Shown piece by piece: positions 1 through 6,574 of a stretch of DNA of 8,575 nucleotides. The first letter of the stretch is position 1, and each line of letters opens with the position of its first letter. The position numbers were made by a program, and so were the translations under genes. The notes under the pieces are model-generated. The model was given only the letters and a program-made list of their open reading frames with translations, searched no databases and was not told where the DNA came from. The stretch comes from CAZPUI01 sp964415525 (lineage in GTDB: Bacteria > Acidobacteriota > Holophagae > Holophagales > Holophagaceae): contig CAYQAS010000153.1 of NCBI GenBank assembly GCA_964415525.1, forward strand, positions 1-8,575. Direction: 5' to 3'.

Positions 1-369
1 AACGGCCGCGCCATCCTCTATGCCGACCGCATGACCGACTCCATGCGAAAGGCCATCGATGAGACCGCCCGCCGCCGCCAGAAGCAGGTGGACCACAACA
101 CCCTGCACGGCATCACGCCCGAGACCATCCGGAAGAACATCGACGATGTGTTGGGCGAGGCGCTATCCCGAGAATTTGTGGGGGTACCCAAGGTGGACAC
201 TGCGGCCGAGGAGCCCCTCCGCTACGTCGACGACAAGGCCTTTGAGAAAGGCGTGGCCAAGCTCGAAGCCGAGATGCGGACCCTCGCCGACCGGATGGAG
301 TTCGAAAAAGCGGCAGAGCTGCGGGACCGCATCAACAAGCTCAAACGGGAGCGGCTGCTGGATACCTGA
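1..369 (+). CDS. uvrB: UvrB, C-terminal fragment (excinuclease ABC subunit B)
   Basis: This is the 3' end of uvrB, open at the left edge of the window; 122 residues are visible. UvrB is the helicase-like, damage-verifying subunit of nucleotide excision repair. It is loaded by UvrA and recruits UvrC in the cytoplasm. The fragment begins NGRAILYADRMTDSM, the conserved stretch just after helicase motif VI in UvrB. It continues with the family-typical AIDETARRRQKQ and HGITPETIRKNI blocks (about residues 18-47). It ends with a UVR domain at about 81-115 (FEKAAELRDRI core), the helical hairpin that binds UvrC. The stop TGA at 367-369 lies one base from the convergent kinase stop, with no terminator hairpin between them. 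Identity is secure because the order and spacing of these blocks are specific to UvrB. Only the ATPase and damage-binding domains are missing, and they lie outside the window. Confidence 0.96.
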   Translation, partial: NGRAILYADRMTDSMRKAIDETARRRQKQVDHNTLHGITPETIRKNIDDVLGEALSREFVGVPKVDTAAEEPLRYVDDKAFEKGVAKLEAEMRTLADRMEFEKAAELRDRINKLKRERLLDT

Positions 370-370
370 G

Positions 371-2950
371 CTACTGCTTCGGGAAGGTCACGATCAGCAG
401 GTCCGACATCACCGTCTCTCGGAGGCTGTAGGCCACGGTCTCACCATCCCGCGAGGTGAGGACGCGATCTACGGACAGGAATCCTGGGGTGTGGCGGCCG
501 GGCAGGGCGCGTAGGGTGCGCAGGGTGCCGGTCTCGAGGTTCAGGGCGGAAAGCGTGTGGGGCAGCCCCTTGGTGTTCCAAACAAACAGCTCCCGCTTGT
601 CCCCGGACCACGCCACGGCGTTGCAAAGGGATGGAAGCTTGGCTGGGAAGGTGCGGTGGAACTGACCCTCCAGGTCCATCTCCACAAGATTCCCATCCTT
701 CAAGACCAGGAAGCCGCTTCCATCCTGAGCGGTGAGGCCCTTGGAGGGCAGGGTTCGCAGCGTCGCACCGGTCTCCCCATCCAGCAGCAGCACTCTGGAG
801 GCGCCGGTCGCGGTCACACCCGAGAGCATCAGGTGTCGGTTGTCCGGAAGGAAGCGGCAGCCATCCATGGACTGAAGGTCGACGGGCCATTCCCGAGGCA
901 GGCCCGTGCCGGTAGGCAGCAGGAAGAGCCGACCGGGCCGGTCCTTGCGCCAGGCGGCGGCCCACTGGCGGTCGGGCGAAAGCGCGTAGGCCTTGCCCTC
1001 GCCCAGGCGAATGGCGGGCTGATCATGGGCGGAGCGATAGAAGACGAGCTCCTGGTGGCGGGCGCCCTCCCCGCTTTCGGTGAAGAGGACGGACTGGCCA
1101 TCCTGGCTGATGCCGCCCAGGGACGATTGATCCCAGCAGCTCAAATCCCGTTCGCCGCCCTGGGTGGCCACGATGAGTCGCGACCGGCTGGTGGACCGCT
1201 CGATGAGGCAGCGACCCTCCGGGTCGATGTCGTGCAGGGCGTAGAAGGTGCTGTCCGTACGGATCATGCGGCGTCGCCCTTGCGCATCCACGGCCCACAG
1301 TTCGAAGTGCGGCTGCTCCTCAGGCGGCAAGGAATACCAGAGTTCCCTTCCGTCCGGGGTCCAGGCCATGCCCGGAAGGGTCCAGGAAATGTTCTCCACC
1401 AGCACCTGGATATGGCCGCTCATGTCCAAACGCAGGATTCGGCCGAGCTTACGGGTGGGGTCATATTCGAACACCGCGAGGGCATCCCCCTTTGGAGAGA
1501 CCCGCACTGCTGAGAGAAAGTGAGGGCTCGTGTAGAGGACTTTCTCCAGGGGATAGCGAAGGACGTACGACGCCTTTGCGGTCTTGGACGAGAACTGCCA
1601 CTGGGTTGCGGCCAATCCTTTTGGGCCATAATCCGCCGCGAGCACGCCTTCCAGCAGGGGCCGGGTGGGGCCGCTATCGGGGGTGAGCAGGGCCAGGGTG
1701 CCCGAGGATTCGGGGGCGGAGATGGCATAGGGACTGATTCGGAGGGCGAGTTCCCCGCGGGGCGAGCTGGCGAGGACTTCTGCGTTTGGCACCCGGAGGG
1801 GCCGATCTTCCGTGCCATCGGGTCGCACGGTGAAGAGTTCCGCAGGCTGATTGTTCCAAGCGGCGCTGTAGACCACCGTTCCACTGCGGAACCGTGCATT
1901 GAGCAGGTTGCCTTGCTGGAAGGTGAGTCGCTGGAAGGTGGGTTGACCGGGATCCCGGGCAGGCGAGGCCATTCGCGCGCCCACGGCGCCGAGGCCCACC
2001 AGGAGCAGGATTGCTGCTGCGCCCTTCATCCAGCTCCAGATCCGGCGGCGGGAGCGCAGGGGCAGGAAGGTCCCCGTGGTCCTTTCCGGCAGGGCCTCCA
2101 AGGCGAAGCCGAGGTCTTTGGCATGCTGGAACCGATCCTCGGCCTGCTTTTCCAGGCAACGACGGAAGAACCGCTCCAGGGCTGGTGTCAGCAACTCGCC
2201 CGGGGATACGGAATCGAAGGGATCGTCCTTCAGGATCGAACTGAGGGTGTCGGCGGTGGAGTCCCGGCGGAAGGGGTGGCGCCCCGTCAGCAGTTCCACG
2301 AGCACGACCCCGAGGCTGAACAGGTCACAGCGGGTGTCCGCTTTCTGGCCACGCACCTGCTCAGGGCTCATATAGCCCACGGTGCCCAGCACGACGCCTT
2401 CCTGCGTGACTGCCGGAGGTGGGACCGGTCCGGTGAGGTTCTCTCCAGAGCTGTCCTCGGGTTCCAGCAGGGTCTTGACCAAGCCGAAATCAAGGATTTT
2501 TACCCGCCCATCCCGGGTCAGGAAGAGGTTCTCGGGTTTGATGTCGCGGTGGATAAGGCCCTTGGCATGGGCGGCGGCGAGGCCTTCCGCCACCTGGATA
2601 CCCCAGGTGCGGACCTTGCGCAGGGGTGAAGGTCCCTCTTGGATGATTTGACGGAAGGTCTGGCCTTCCAGCAGTTCCATGACCGCGTAGATGCGCCCGC
2701 CATCTTCTCCGAGGTCATGGATGTCCAGGATGTTGGGGTGCGAGAGCGAGGCCACGGCCTTGGCCTCGCGCCGGAAGCGCGCCATGGCCTTCTGGTCATG
2801 GACCAAAGCGGGATGCAGGACCTTGATGGCTACCACCCGCTCCAATTTGGGGTCCTGCGCCCGATAGACCTCGCCCATGCCGCCGCTGCCCAGATGATCG
2901 AGGATCCGGTAGGGGCCGAGGGTGCTGCCTTCCGTGAGCGGTGCATGCAT
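371..2950 (-). CDS. Membrane Ser/Thr protein kinase with C-terminal beta-propeller sensor
   Basis: An 859-residue Hanks-type Ser/Thr kinase joined through one membrane segment to a propeller-like domain. The kinase domain spans about residues 14-287: glycine loop GSGGMGEVY (21-29), ATP-anchoring K43, helix-C E62, HRDIKPEN (134-141, catalytic D136), DFG (154-156) and GTVGYMSPEQ (189-198). All key residues are present, so it should be active. A basic stretch (RSRRR, 299-303) precedes a membrane helix at about 310-328, placing the kinase in the cytoplasm and the remaining 530 residues outside. That part starts with FQRLTFQQGN (339-348) and holds repeated blades of the PD40/TolB type (for example VSPKGDALAVF, AWTPDGRELWY, AWSGDKRELFVW). 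I know this architecture chiefly from acidobacterial kinases. ATG at 2950 is preceded by GAGG at 2960-2963, nine bases away. No PASTA domain is present. The ligand and phosphorylation targets cannot be read from the sequence. Confidence 0.93.
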   Translation of the reverse strand: MHAPLTEGSTLGPYRILDHLGSGGMGEVYRAQDPKLERVVAIKVLHPALVHDQKAMARFRREAKAVASLSHPNILDIHDLGEDGGRIYAVMELLEGQTFRQIIQEGPSPLRKVRTWGIQVAEGLAAAHAKGLIHRDIKPENLFLTRDGRVKILDFGLVKTLLEPEDSSGENLTGPVPPPAVTQEGVVLGTVGYMSPEQVRGQKADTRCDLFSLGVVLVELLTGRHPFRRDSTADTLSSILKDDPFDSVSPGELLTPALERFFRRCLEKQAEDRFQHAKDLGFALEALPERTTGTFLPLRSRRRIWSWMKGAAAILLLVGLGAVGARMASPARDPGQPTFQRLTFQQGNLLNARFRSGTVVYSAAWNNQPAELFTVRPDGTEDRPLRVPNAEVLASSPRGELALRISPYAISAPESSGTLALLTPDSGPTRPLLEGVLAADYGPKGLAATQWQFSSKTAKASYVLRYPLEKVLYTSPHFLSAVRVSPKGDALAVFEYDPTRKLGRILRLDMSGHIQVLVENISWTLPGMAWTPDGRELWYSLPPEEQPHFELWAVDAQGRRRMIRTDSTFYALHDIDPEGRCLIERSTSRSRLIVATQGGERDLSCWDQSSLGGISQDGQSVLFTESGEGARHQELVFYRSAHDQPAIRLGEGKAYALSPDRQWAAAWRKDRPGRLFLLPTGTGLPREWPVDLQSMDGCRFLPDNRHLMLSGVTATGASRVLLLDGETGATLRTLPSKGLTAQDGSGFLVLKDGNLVEMDLEGQFHRTFPAKLPSLCNAVAWSGDKRELFVWNTKGLPHTLSALNLETGTLRTLRALPGRHTPGFLSVDRVLTSRDGETVAYSLRETVMSDLLIVTFPKQ

Positions 2951-3034
2951 GGTCGCGAACCTCAGGGGCGGACCGTTGGTGTGGGATGCAAGGGGATTCG
3001 GACAGCCTACAGAAAGGCTTAGTCACCTGAATGT

Positions 3035-3065
3035 AAAAAATGCGGCCCCAAGTGGGGGCCGCATT
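3035..3065 (-). terminator. Intrinsic (rho-independent) terminator of the PepT-like peptidase gene
   Basis: A perfect 11-bp inverted repeat, AATGCGGCCCC (3039-3049) against GGGGCCGCATT (3055-3065), with a 5-base loop at 3050-3054. On the minus strand the G+C-rich stem is followed directly by six T residues (the A tract at 3035-3040). It lies 22 bases past the peptidase stop codon and upstream of the kinase gene on the same strand, so it should separate the two transcription units. The stem and T tract are oriented only for minus-strand termination. Confidence 0.93.
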
Positions 3066-3087
3066 CGGTGATTCGTCTGGCTGGAAG

Positions 3088-4194
3088 TCAGGCGCTCAGG
3101 CGGAGAATCTCCACCATCATGGCGACGGCCCGCTCCATGTCCTCGACATGGATGTGCTCCTGGTTGCTGTGCTCCAGGCGGGCGCCAATGCCGACGACCA
3201 CCATCTCGATGCCGACATTGTTGTAGATGGAGGCGTCGGTGAAGCCCGTCATCATCGCGGCCTCCGCCTGGATGCCCTGCTTGGCGAGGGCGGTCTTGGC
3301 GGTCTTCACGGTCCATGCCGTGTCGGGGTCGATGCGCACGGCCTTGCACATGTTGTTCACCGTGAGCTGCAACTGGGCGCCATTGGCGGGCACCTCGCGC
3401 TCCAGGATGGCCACCATCTCCTCGGCCAGGGCCTGGCCCTTGGCATGGTCCAGGCTGCGGCACTCCGCCATGAAGGTGCAGACCTCCGGCACGCCGTTGC
3501 GGATGAGGCCGCCCTGGATCACGCCGACATTCGCGGTCGTCTCGTGGTCCAGACGCCCCAGGCGCAGGGCGCTGATGGCGCGGGCGGCGGCGGCGATGGC
3601 GTTGATGCCCTTCTCTGGCTCCATGCCCGCGTGCGCGGCGCGCCCCGTGACCTTCACGTCGAGTGCGAAGTAGCTGGGGCCGCCGATGATGAGCGTGTCC
3701 AGCACATCGTTATCGAGCAGGAAGCCCTTCTTCGCCGTGAGGCGGCTCATGTCCATGGCCTTCACCCCCAGCAGGCCCACTTCCTCCTGGCGGCTGATGG
3801 CGATCTCGATGGGCGGATGCACGGGCGCGACGCGCAGGGCCTCCAGCATCTCGGCGATGCCGGCCTTGTCGTCTGCCCCCAAGATCGTGTCGCCGCCGGA
3901 GCGGATCACGCCGTCCGCCATCACCGGTCGGATGCCCTTGCCGGGCTTCACGGTGTCGCCGTGGCAGCTCAGCAGGATGGGATCGGCGCTGCTGCCCTTG
4001 GCGGGCACGGTGCCCAGCAGGTTGCCGTAGGCATCGAAGTCGGCGGTGCCCCCCAGGGCCTCGATGCGCGGCTTCAGCCAGGCCAGGAAATTCGCCTCGT
4101 CGCCCGACTCGCTGTCAATCTGCACCATCTCCAGGAACTCGGCCACCATGCGCTCGGTGTCCATGGGCGTGTCGAAACGGGGATGCAAGGGCAT
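3088..4194 (-). CDS. PepT-like M20 family metallopeptidase (tripeptidase-type)
   Basis: A 368-residue cytoplasmic zinc peptidase of the M20 family, closest by motif to the PepT-like group (tripeptide aminopeptidase relatives such as Bacillus YqjE). It probably releases amino acids from small peptides. Visible metal-site motifs in order: HGDT (78-81; H78 ligand, D80), GADDKAG (106-112; bridging D108), EEVG (137-140; catalytic E137 and ligand E138), LLDND (159-163; probable ligand D161) and HSNQEHIHVEDM (342-353; H342 as last ligand). The inserted dimerisation lid carries the conserved AAHAGMEPEKG (186-196). No signal peptide is seen and the length fits the family. ATG at 4194 is supported by AGGAG (4201-4205) six bases upstream; an internal Met at residue 11 is the alternative start. 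The gene is monocistronic, with its own terminator at 3035-3065. Exact substrate preference (peptide versus acylated amino acid) cannot be decided here. Confidence 0.9.
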   Translation of the reverse strand: MPLHPRFDTPMDTERMVAEFLEMVQIDSESGDEANFLAWLKPRIEALGGTADFDAYGNLLGTVPAKGSSADPILLSCHGDTVKPGKGIRPVMADGVIRSGGDTILGADDKAGIAEMLEALRVAPVHPPIEIAISRQEEVGLLGVKAMDMSRLTAKKGFLLDNDVLDTLIIGGPSYFALDVKVTGRAAHAGMEPEKGINAIAAAARAISALRLGRLDHETTANVGVIQGGLIRNGVPEVCTFMAECRSLDHAKGQALAEEMVAILEREVPANGAQLQLTVNNMCKAVRIDPDTAWTVKTAKTALAKQGIQAEAAMMTGFTDASIYNNVGIEMVVVGIGARLEHSNQEHIHVEDMERAVAMMVEILRLSA

Positions 4195-4295
4195 GGCACT
4201 CTCCTGGGGATGTGGGAACCATCCTACGGGAGATGGGTCATTCGGCCTTGGTGGGATGACGGATTGGCAAGGAGATCCCGTTGTTTCAACCTGCT

Positions 4296-4478
4296 TTTAT
4301 CCCCTCCATCCCCTGCGTTCCTGTTGAATTCGCTTTTCATCATCGTCGAACAGGGAGCGTCGCAGGCAGGAACCCCATGAAGAGCGCTGGTTCGCCCGAT
4401 TCGAGGCTGTCGTTGCTCCTGTTTTCAGAGAAGAACAAAAGATGAATGAACAGGGATGAAGGGGATGAAGGGGATAAG
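4296..4478. repeat. Long imperfect inverted repeat with 9-bp periodic arms (REP/MITE-like)
   Basis: The left arm read on the plus strand (from 4296) and the right arm read on the minus strand (from 4478) align without gaps for about 50 bases at roughly three-quarters identity. Both share TTATCCCCT, CATCCCCT, CCTGTT and CTTTT in register. Each arm holds three 9-bp units in the same order. Right arm: AGGGATGAA (4452-4460), GGGGATGAA (4461-4469), GGGGATAAG (4470-4478). Left arm, read on minus: AGGAACGCA, GGGGATGGA, GGGGATAAA (4322 back to 4296). Weaker pairing continues inward (AACAGG/GAGC blocks) to GAACC/GGTTC (4370-4374 and 4389-4393) around the centre. No transposase and no clear target-site duplication were seen. 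It could be a REP doublet, a small non-autonomous mobile element or a cruciform/RNA hairpin. Confidence 0.7.
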
Positions 4479-4547
4479 GACAGCGCCTCGCGCCTGTTCG
4501 AGTGGTGTTGGTGAAGGCTCTACCCGCGCACACTGTTCGTGTTCCCC

Positions 4548-4551
4548 GGAG
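4548..4551 (+). promoter_or_regulatory. Ribosome binding site fixing the DUF362 gene start
   Basis: GGAG lies five bases before ATG 4557. An in-frame GTG at 4539 would extend the protein by six residues but has no purine-rich site before it and would put non-hydrophobic residues ahead of the signal peptide. The 4557 start is therefore preferred. Confidence 0.7.
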
Positions 4552-4556
4552 CCGCC

Positions 4557-5705
4557 ATGGTCGCCCGTCTCGCCCTTCTTCTCTCCCTGTCCGCCGGGCT
4601 CTGCGCCCAGGACGCCAAGCCGCAACCGCCGCCGAAGCCACGGCCCGCGACCAACGTGGCGGATGCGATGAAGGTGCCGCGTGGGAAGCACGCGCTGCCG
4701 GGGCCCTTCCCAGGCAAAGTGGTCCAGGTGGAGGATGCCAAGGCGACGGTGGATCGGGTGCCGGACGCCAAGGTCGTGAAGGCTATGGTGGAGCGGGGCA
4801 TCACCGGGTTGACCGGCAAGGACCTGAAGGGCAGCTTCAAGCTGTTCTTCACGAAGGATGACGTGGTCGGCATCAAGGTGAATCCTGTCGGCCCCAAGGT
4901 CATCAGCACACATCTGGAAGTCGTGGATGCGCTGGTGGACTGGCTCGTCGCCAGCGGCCTTCCCCGCAAGAACATCGTGATCTGGGATCGCTTTGACTAC
5001 ATGCTCAGCGACGCGGGCTTCACCCAGGCGCGGTATCCCGGCATCGACTGCGTGGGCCTGCAGACCATGGATGAGGCCGCGCAGGAGGGCAAGAAGGCGG
5101 ATGACAGCGCCTGGTTGAAGCCCGACGGCCACCACGTGAGCGAAGGCAACTTCGACAAGAGCGCCTTCTTCTGGGTGGATGTGGAGGCGCCGAAGGACAA
5201 GGCCTACCTAAACCAGCACGTCTTCAACGGCAAGGAGAGTTACTTCGGCACGCTCGTGACGAAGCGCCTGACCAAGATCATCAACGTGCCCGTCTTCAAG
5301 AACACGGGCGCCAGCGTGAGCATGGCCACCAAGAACCTGGGCTACGGCGCCATCTGCAATACCGCGCGGCTGCATGGTCCGCTGGGGCTCGAAGTGGGCG
5401 CGGAGGTGCTGGCCTTCCCTGCCATCCGCGAGAAGCTGGTCCTGAACGTGATGGATGGCCTCATCGGGCAGTGGGACGGCGGGCCGGAGCCGGTCGTCGC
5501 CAAGCAGTGGCGTGCCAACACGCTCTTTTTCGCCACGGATCCCTTCGCCATGGACCGCGTGGGCCACGACCTCGTCGCCGCCAAACGCAAGGCCGAGGGG
5601 GGGCGCGTCTCCGACCATCCCCGGGTCACCGCCTTCCTGCGTCTGGGCGAACAACTGGGCCTCGGCATCGGGGATGCCGCCAAGATCCAGGTGGTGAAGC
5701 GATGA
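4557..5705 (+). CDS. Secreted DUF362 domain protein
   Basis: A 382-residue protein of the DUF362 type, whose biochemical role is not established. Residues 1-17 (VARLALLLSLSAGLCA) form a signal peptide, probably cleaved before QDAKP. LSAGLC is not a proper lipobox, so a lipoprotein is less likely. A proline-rich linker follows (22-30). The core shows DUF362 features: DDVVGIKVNPVG (101-112), a helix with HLEVVDALVDWLVASG (119-134), the strand NIVIWDR (139-145), and LTKIINVPVFKN (238-249) followed by ATKNLGYGAI (257-266). No CxxC or ferredoxin-like cysteine clusters are present, unlike DUF362 proteins that carry a 4Fe-4S module. The stop overlaps the next start (ATGA, 5702-5705), indicating translational coupling with the DUF6599-type gene. 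A run of seven G at 5597-5603 lies in frame near the 3' end. The family call is fairly sure; function is unknown. Confidence 0.82.
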   Translation: MVARLALLLSLSAGLCAQDAKPQPPPKPRPATNVADAMKVPRGKHALPGPFPGKVVQVEDAKATVDRVPDAKVVKAMVERGITGLTGKDLKGSFKLFFTKDDVVGIKVNPVGPKVISTHLEVVDALVDWLVASGLPRKNIVIWDRFDYMLSDAGFTQARYPGIDCVGLQTMDEAAQEGKKADDSAWLKPDGHHVSEGNFDKSAFFWVDVEAPKDKAYLNQHVFNGKESYFGTLVTKRLTKIINVPVFKNTGASVSMATKNLGYGAICNTARLHGPLGLEVGAEVLAFPAIREKLVLNVMDGLIGQWDGGPEPVVAKQWRANTLFFATDPFAMDRVGHDLVAAKRKAEGGRVSDHPRVTAFLRLGEQLGLGIGDAAKIQVVKR

Positions 5706-6523
5706 TGCCGCTGCTGCTGATTCTTCCAGCCCTGGTGTCGCCGGAGGCCGTGCAGGGATGGACAGTGACGCGCACGGTGACTTTCAAGGAGGAAAACCTC
5801 TACGGCCACATCGATGGCGGGGCGGAGCTCTTCCTGGAGACGGGCTTCGAGACGCTGGAAGTCCGCACATTCAGCCGCGACAAGGTGGAGCTGACCTTGG
5901 AGACATACCGCATGAAGGATGCGGAGGCGGCGCTGGCGACCTATCTCAGCAAGTGCGGGAAGGAAACGCCCCTCAAGGCGGTCTCCGTGCGACACACCGC
6001 CAGCCCGCAGCAGGTCACGGCACTGAAGGGCCGCTGCATGGTGGTGCTGAACCATCCCACCGGCAAGGACAGCGATCTGCCGGAACTGGCGAAGGTGCTG
6101 AATGAGGCCATGAAGGCCATTCCAGATGAAAAACCGGCGGACCTCTTTGCCCTGCTGCCGAAGGAGGGCCGTGTGGCGGGCACCGAGTTGCTGGCCCGGG
6201 GCCCCTTGGGACTGCAGAACGTGTTCACCTTTGGCGATGGGGACGCCCTCAGCCAGGGGCAGCGCGTCTGGGCCGTGGGTGCGGACTACAAGGATGCCAA
6301 GGGCCGGGTCACGACCAAGCTGGTGCTGACCTATCCCGATGCGACCGCGTCCATGGCCGCCCTGGTCGCCCTTGGAAAGAACCTCGACAGCACCCTAAAA
6401 GCCATCCGGCAGGACGCAGGGAGCCTGCGCTTCCAGGACAGCGAGAATCGATACAGCCTCGTACGGCGCGACGGTGCCCGGCTCTGCATCGACCTGCGGC
6501 TCGCTGATATGCCCCAGGACTGA
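5702..6523 (+). CDS. Secreted DUF6599-type protein, coupled to DUF362 gene
   Basis: A 273-residue protein that I assign to the DUF6599 type from memory of its hallmark block: ENLYGHIDGGAELFLETGF (31-49) followed by a strand EVRTF (53-57). The function of this family is not known. The N-terminus MMPLLLILPALVSPEA is a short, uncharged signal-peptide-like segment, so the mature protein is probably periplasmic; the absence of an early Arg or Lys makes this less certain. The rest is mixed alpha/beta with no recognisable catalytic motif and few cysteines (C85, C112 and one near the C-terminus). ATG 5702 overlaps the upstream stop as ATGA, with AGGTGG (5689-5694) seven bases before it. A second ATG follows directly at 5705. 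The 51-base gap to the porin gene holds a hairpin rather than a standard terminator, so all three genes may be co-transcribed. Confidence 0.72.
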   Translation: MMPLLLILPALVSPEAVQGWTVTRTVTFKEENLYGHIDGGAELFLETGFETLEVRTFSRDKVELTLETYRMKDAEAALATYLSKCGKETPLKAVSVRHTASPQQVTALKGRCMVVLNHPTGKDSDLPELAKVLNEAMKAIPDEKPADLFALLPKEGRVAGTELLARGPLGLQNVFTFGDGDALSQGQRVWAVGADYKDAKGRVTTKLVLTYPDATASMAALVALGKNLDSTLKAIRQDAGSLRFQDSENRYSLVRRDGARLCIDLRLADMPQD

Positions 6524-6534
6524 AATCACTTACC

Positions 6535-6568
6535 GTGCCTGGTCTGCCGAAGCAGGCTGGGCACGAGG
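6535..6568 (+). promoter_or_regulatory. Intercistronic hairpin abutting the porin Shine-Dalgarno
   Basis: A 13-bp stem pairs 6535-6547 (GTGCCTGGTCTGC) with 6552-6564 (GCAGGCTGGGCAC) around the four-base loop CGAA; ten pairs are Watson-Crick and three are G-U wobbles. The wobbles make the fold specific to plus-strand RNA. No T tract follows, so it is not a classic terminator. Instead the porin ribosome binding site GAGG (6565-6568) begins at the very next base, six bases before ATG 6575. Likely roles are control of porin translation, protection of an RNA end or a processing site. Confidence 0.6.
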
Positions 6569-6574
6569 TCACTG

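Larger units (their letters stand above)
4195..4556. promoter_or_regulatory. Divergent intergenic region between the peptidase and DUF362 genes
   Basis: This 362-base stretch without a gene must hold the promoters for the leftward peptidase gene and the rightward DUF362 operon. Its middle (4296-4478) is occupied by a long imperfect inverted repeat, described separately. The left part (4206-4295) and right part (4479-4547) are single-copy within the window. I looked for sigma70-type boxes on both strands and found only weak partial matches, such as TTGAAA on the minus strand at 4284-4289 with no good -10 partner, so no promoter is called. The flanks carry the ribosome binding sites AGGAG (minus, 4201-4205) and GGAG (plus, 4548-4551). 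No plausible protein-coding frame was recognised here. Confidence 0.55.

Noticed and set aside
557..2629. Long plus-strand open frames (about 318 and 369 codons) lying across the kinase gene
   Set aside because: They are antisense to a confidently identified kinase with intact motifs. Their translations are rich in Gly, Arg, Ala and Gln without domain signatures, as expected from high-G+C shadow frames.
3004..3019. Small dyad AGCCT-N6-AGGCT upstream of the kinase gene, with TTTACA nearby on the minus strand as a possible -35 box
   Set aside because: Five-base arms are expected by chance, and no acceptable -10 box lies at the right distance from TTTACA.
3040..4380. A 446-codon plus-strand open frame opposite the PepT-like peptidase
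   Set aside because: It is a His/Gly/Ala-rich shadow of the peptidase. Its first codons lie within the minus-strand terminator, and it shows no motif of its own.
4296..4478. CRISPR-like array from the periodic GGGGATGAA units
   Set aside because: The units are only 9 bp, contiguous and without spacers, occur as inverted arms, and no cas gene is nearby.
4425..5135. A 236-codon minus-strand open frame overlapping the intergenic repeat and the DUF362 gene
   Set aside because: It overlaps most of the signal peptide and core of the DUF362 gene in antisense, and it lacks a recognisable domain. Its C-terminus is simply the translated 9-bp repeat (FIPFIPVHSSF).
5597..5603. Run of seven G in the DUF362 gene, and a run of seven C at 8214-8220 in the histidine kinase gene, as possible phase-variation or frameshift sites
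   Set aside because: Both reading frames are intact through the runs and family motifs continue on both sides. Runs of this length are common at this base composition.
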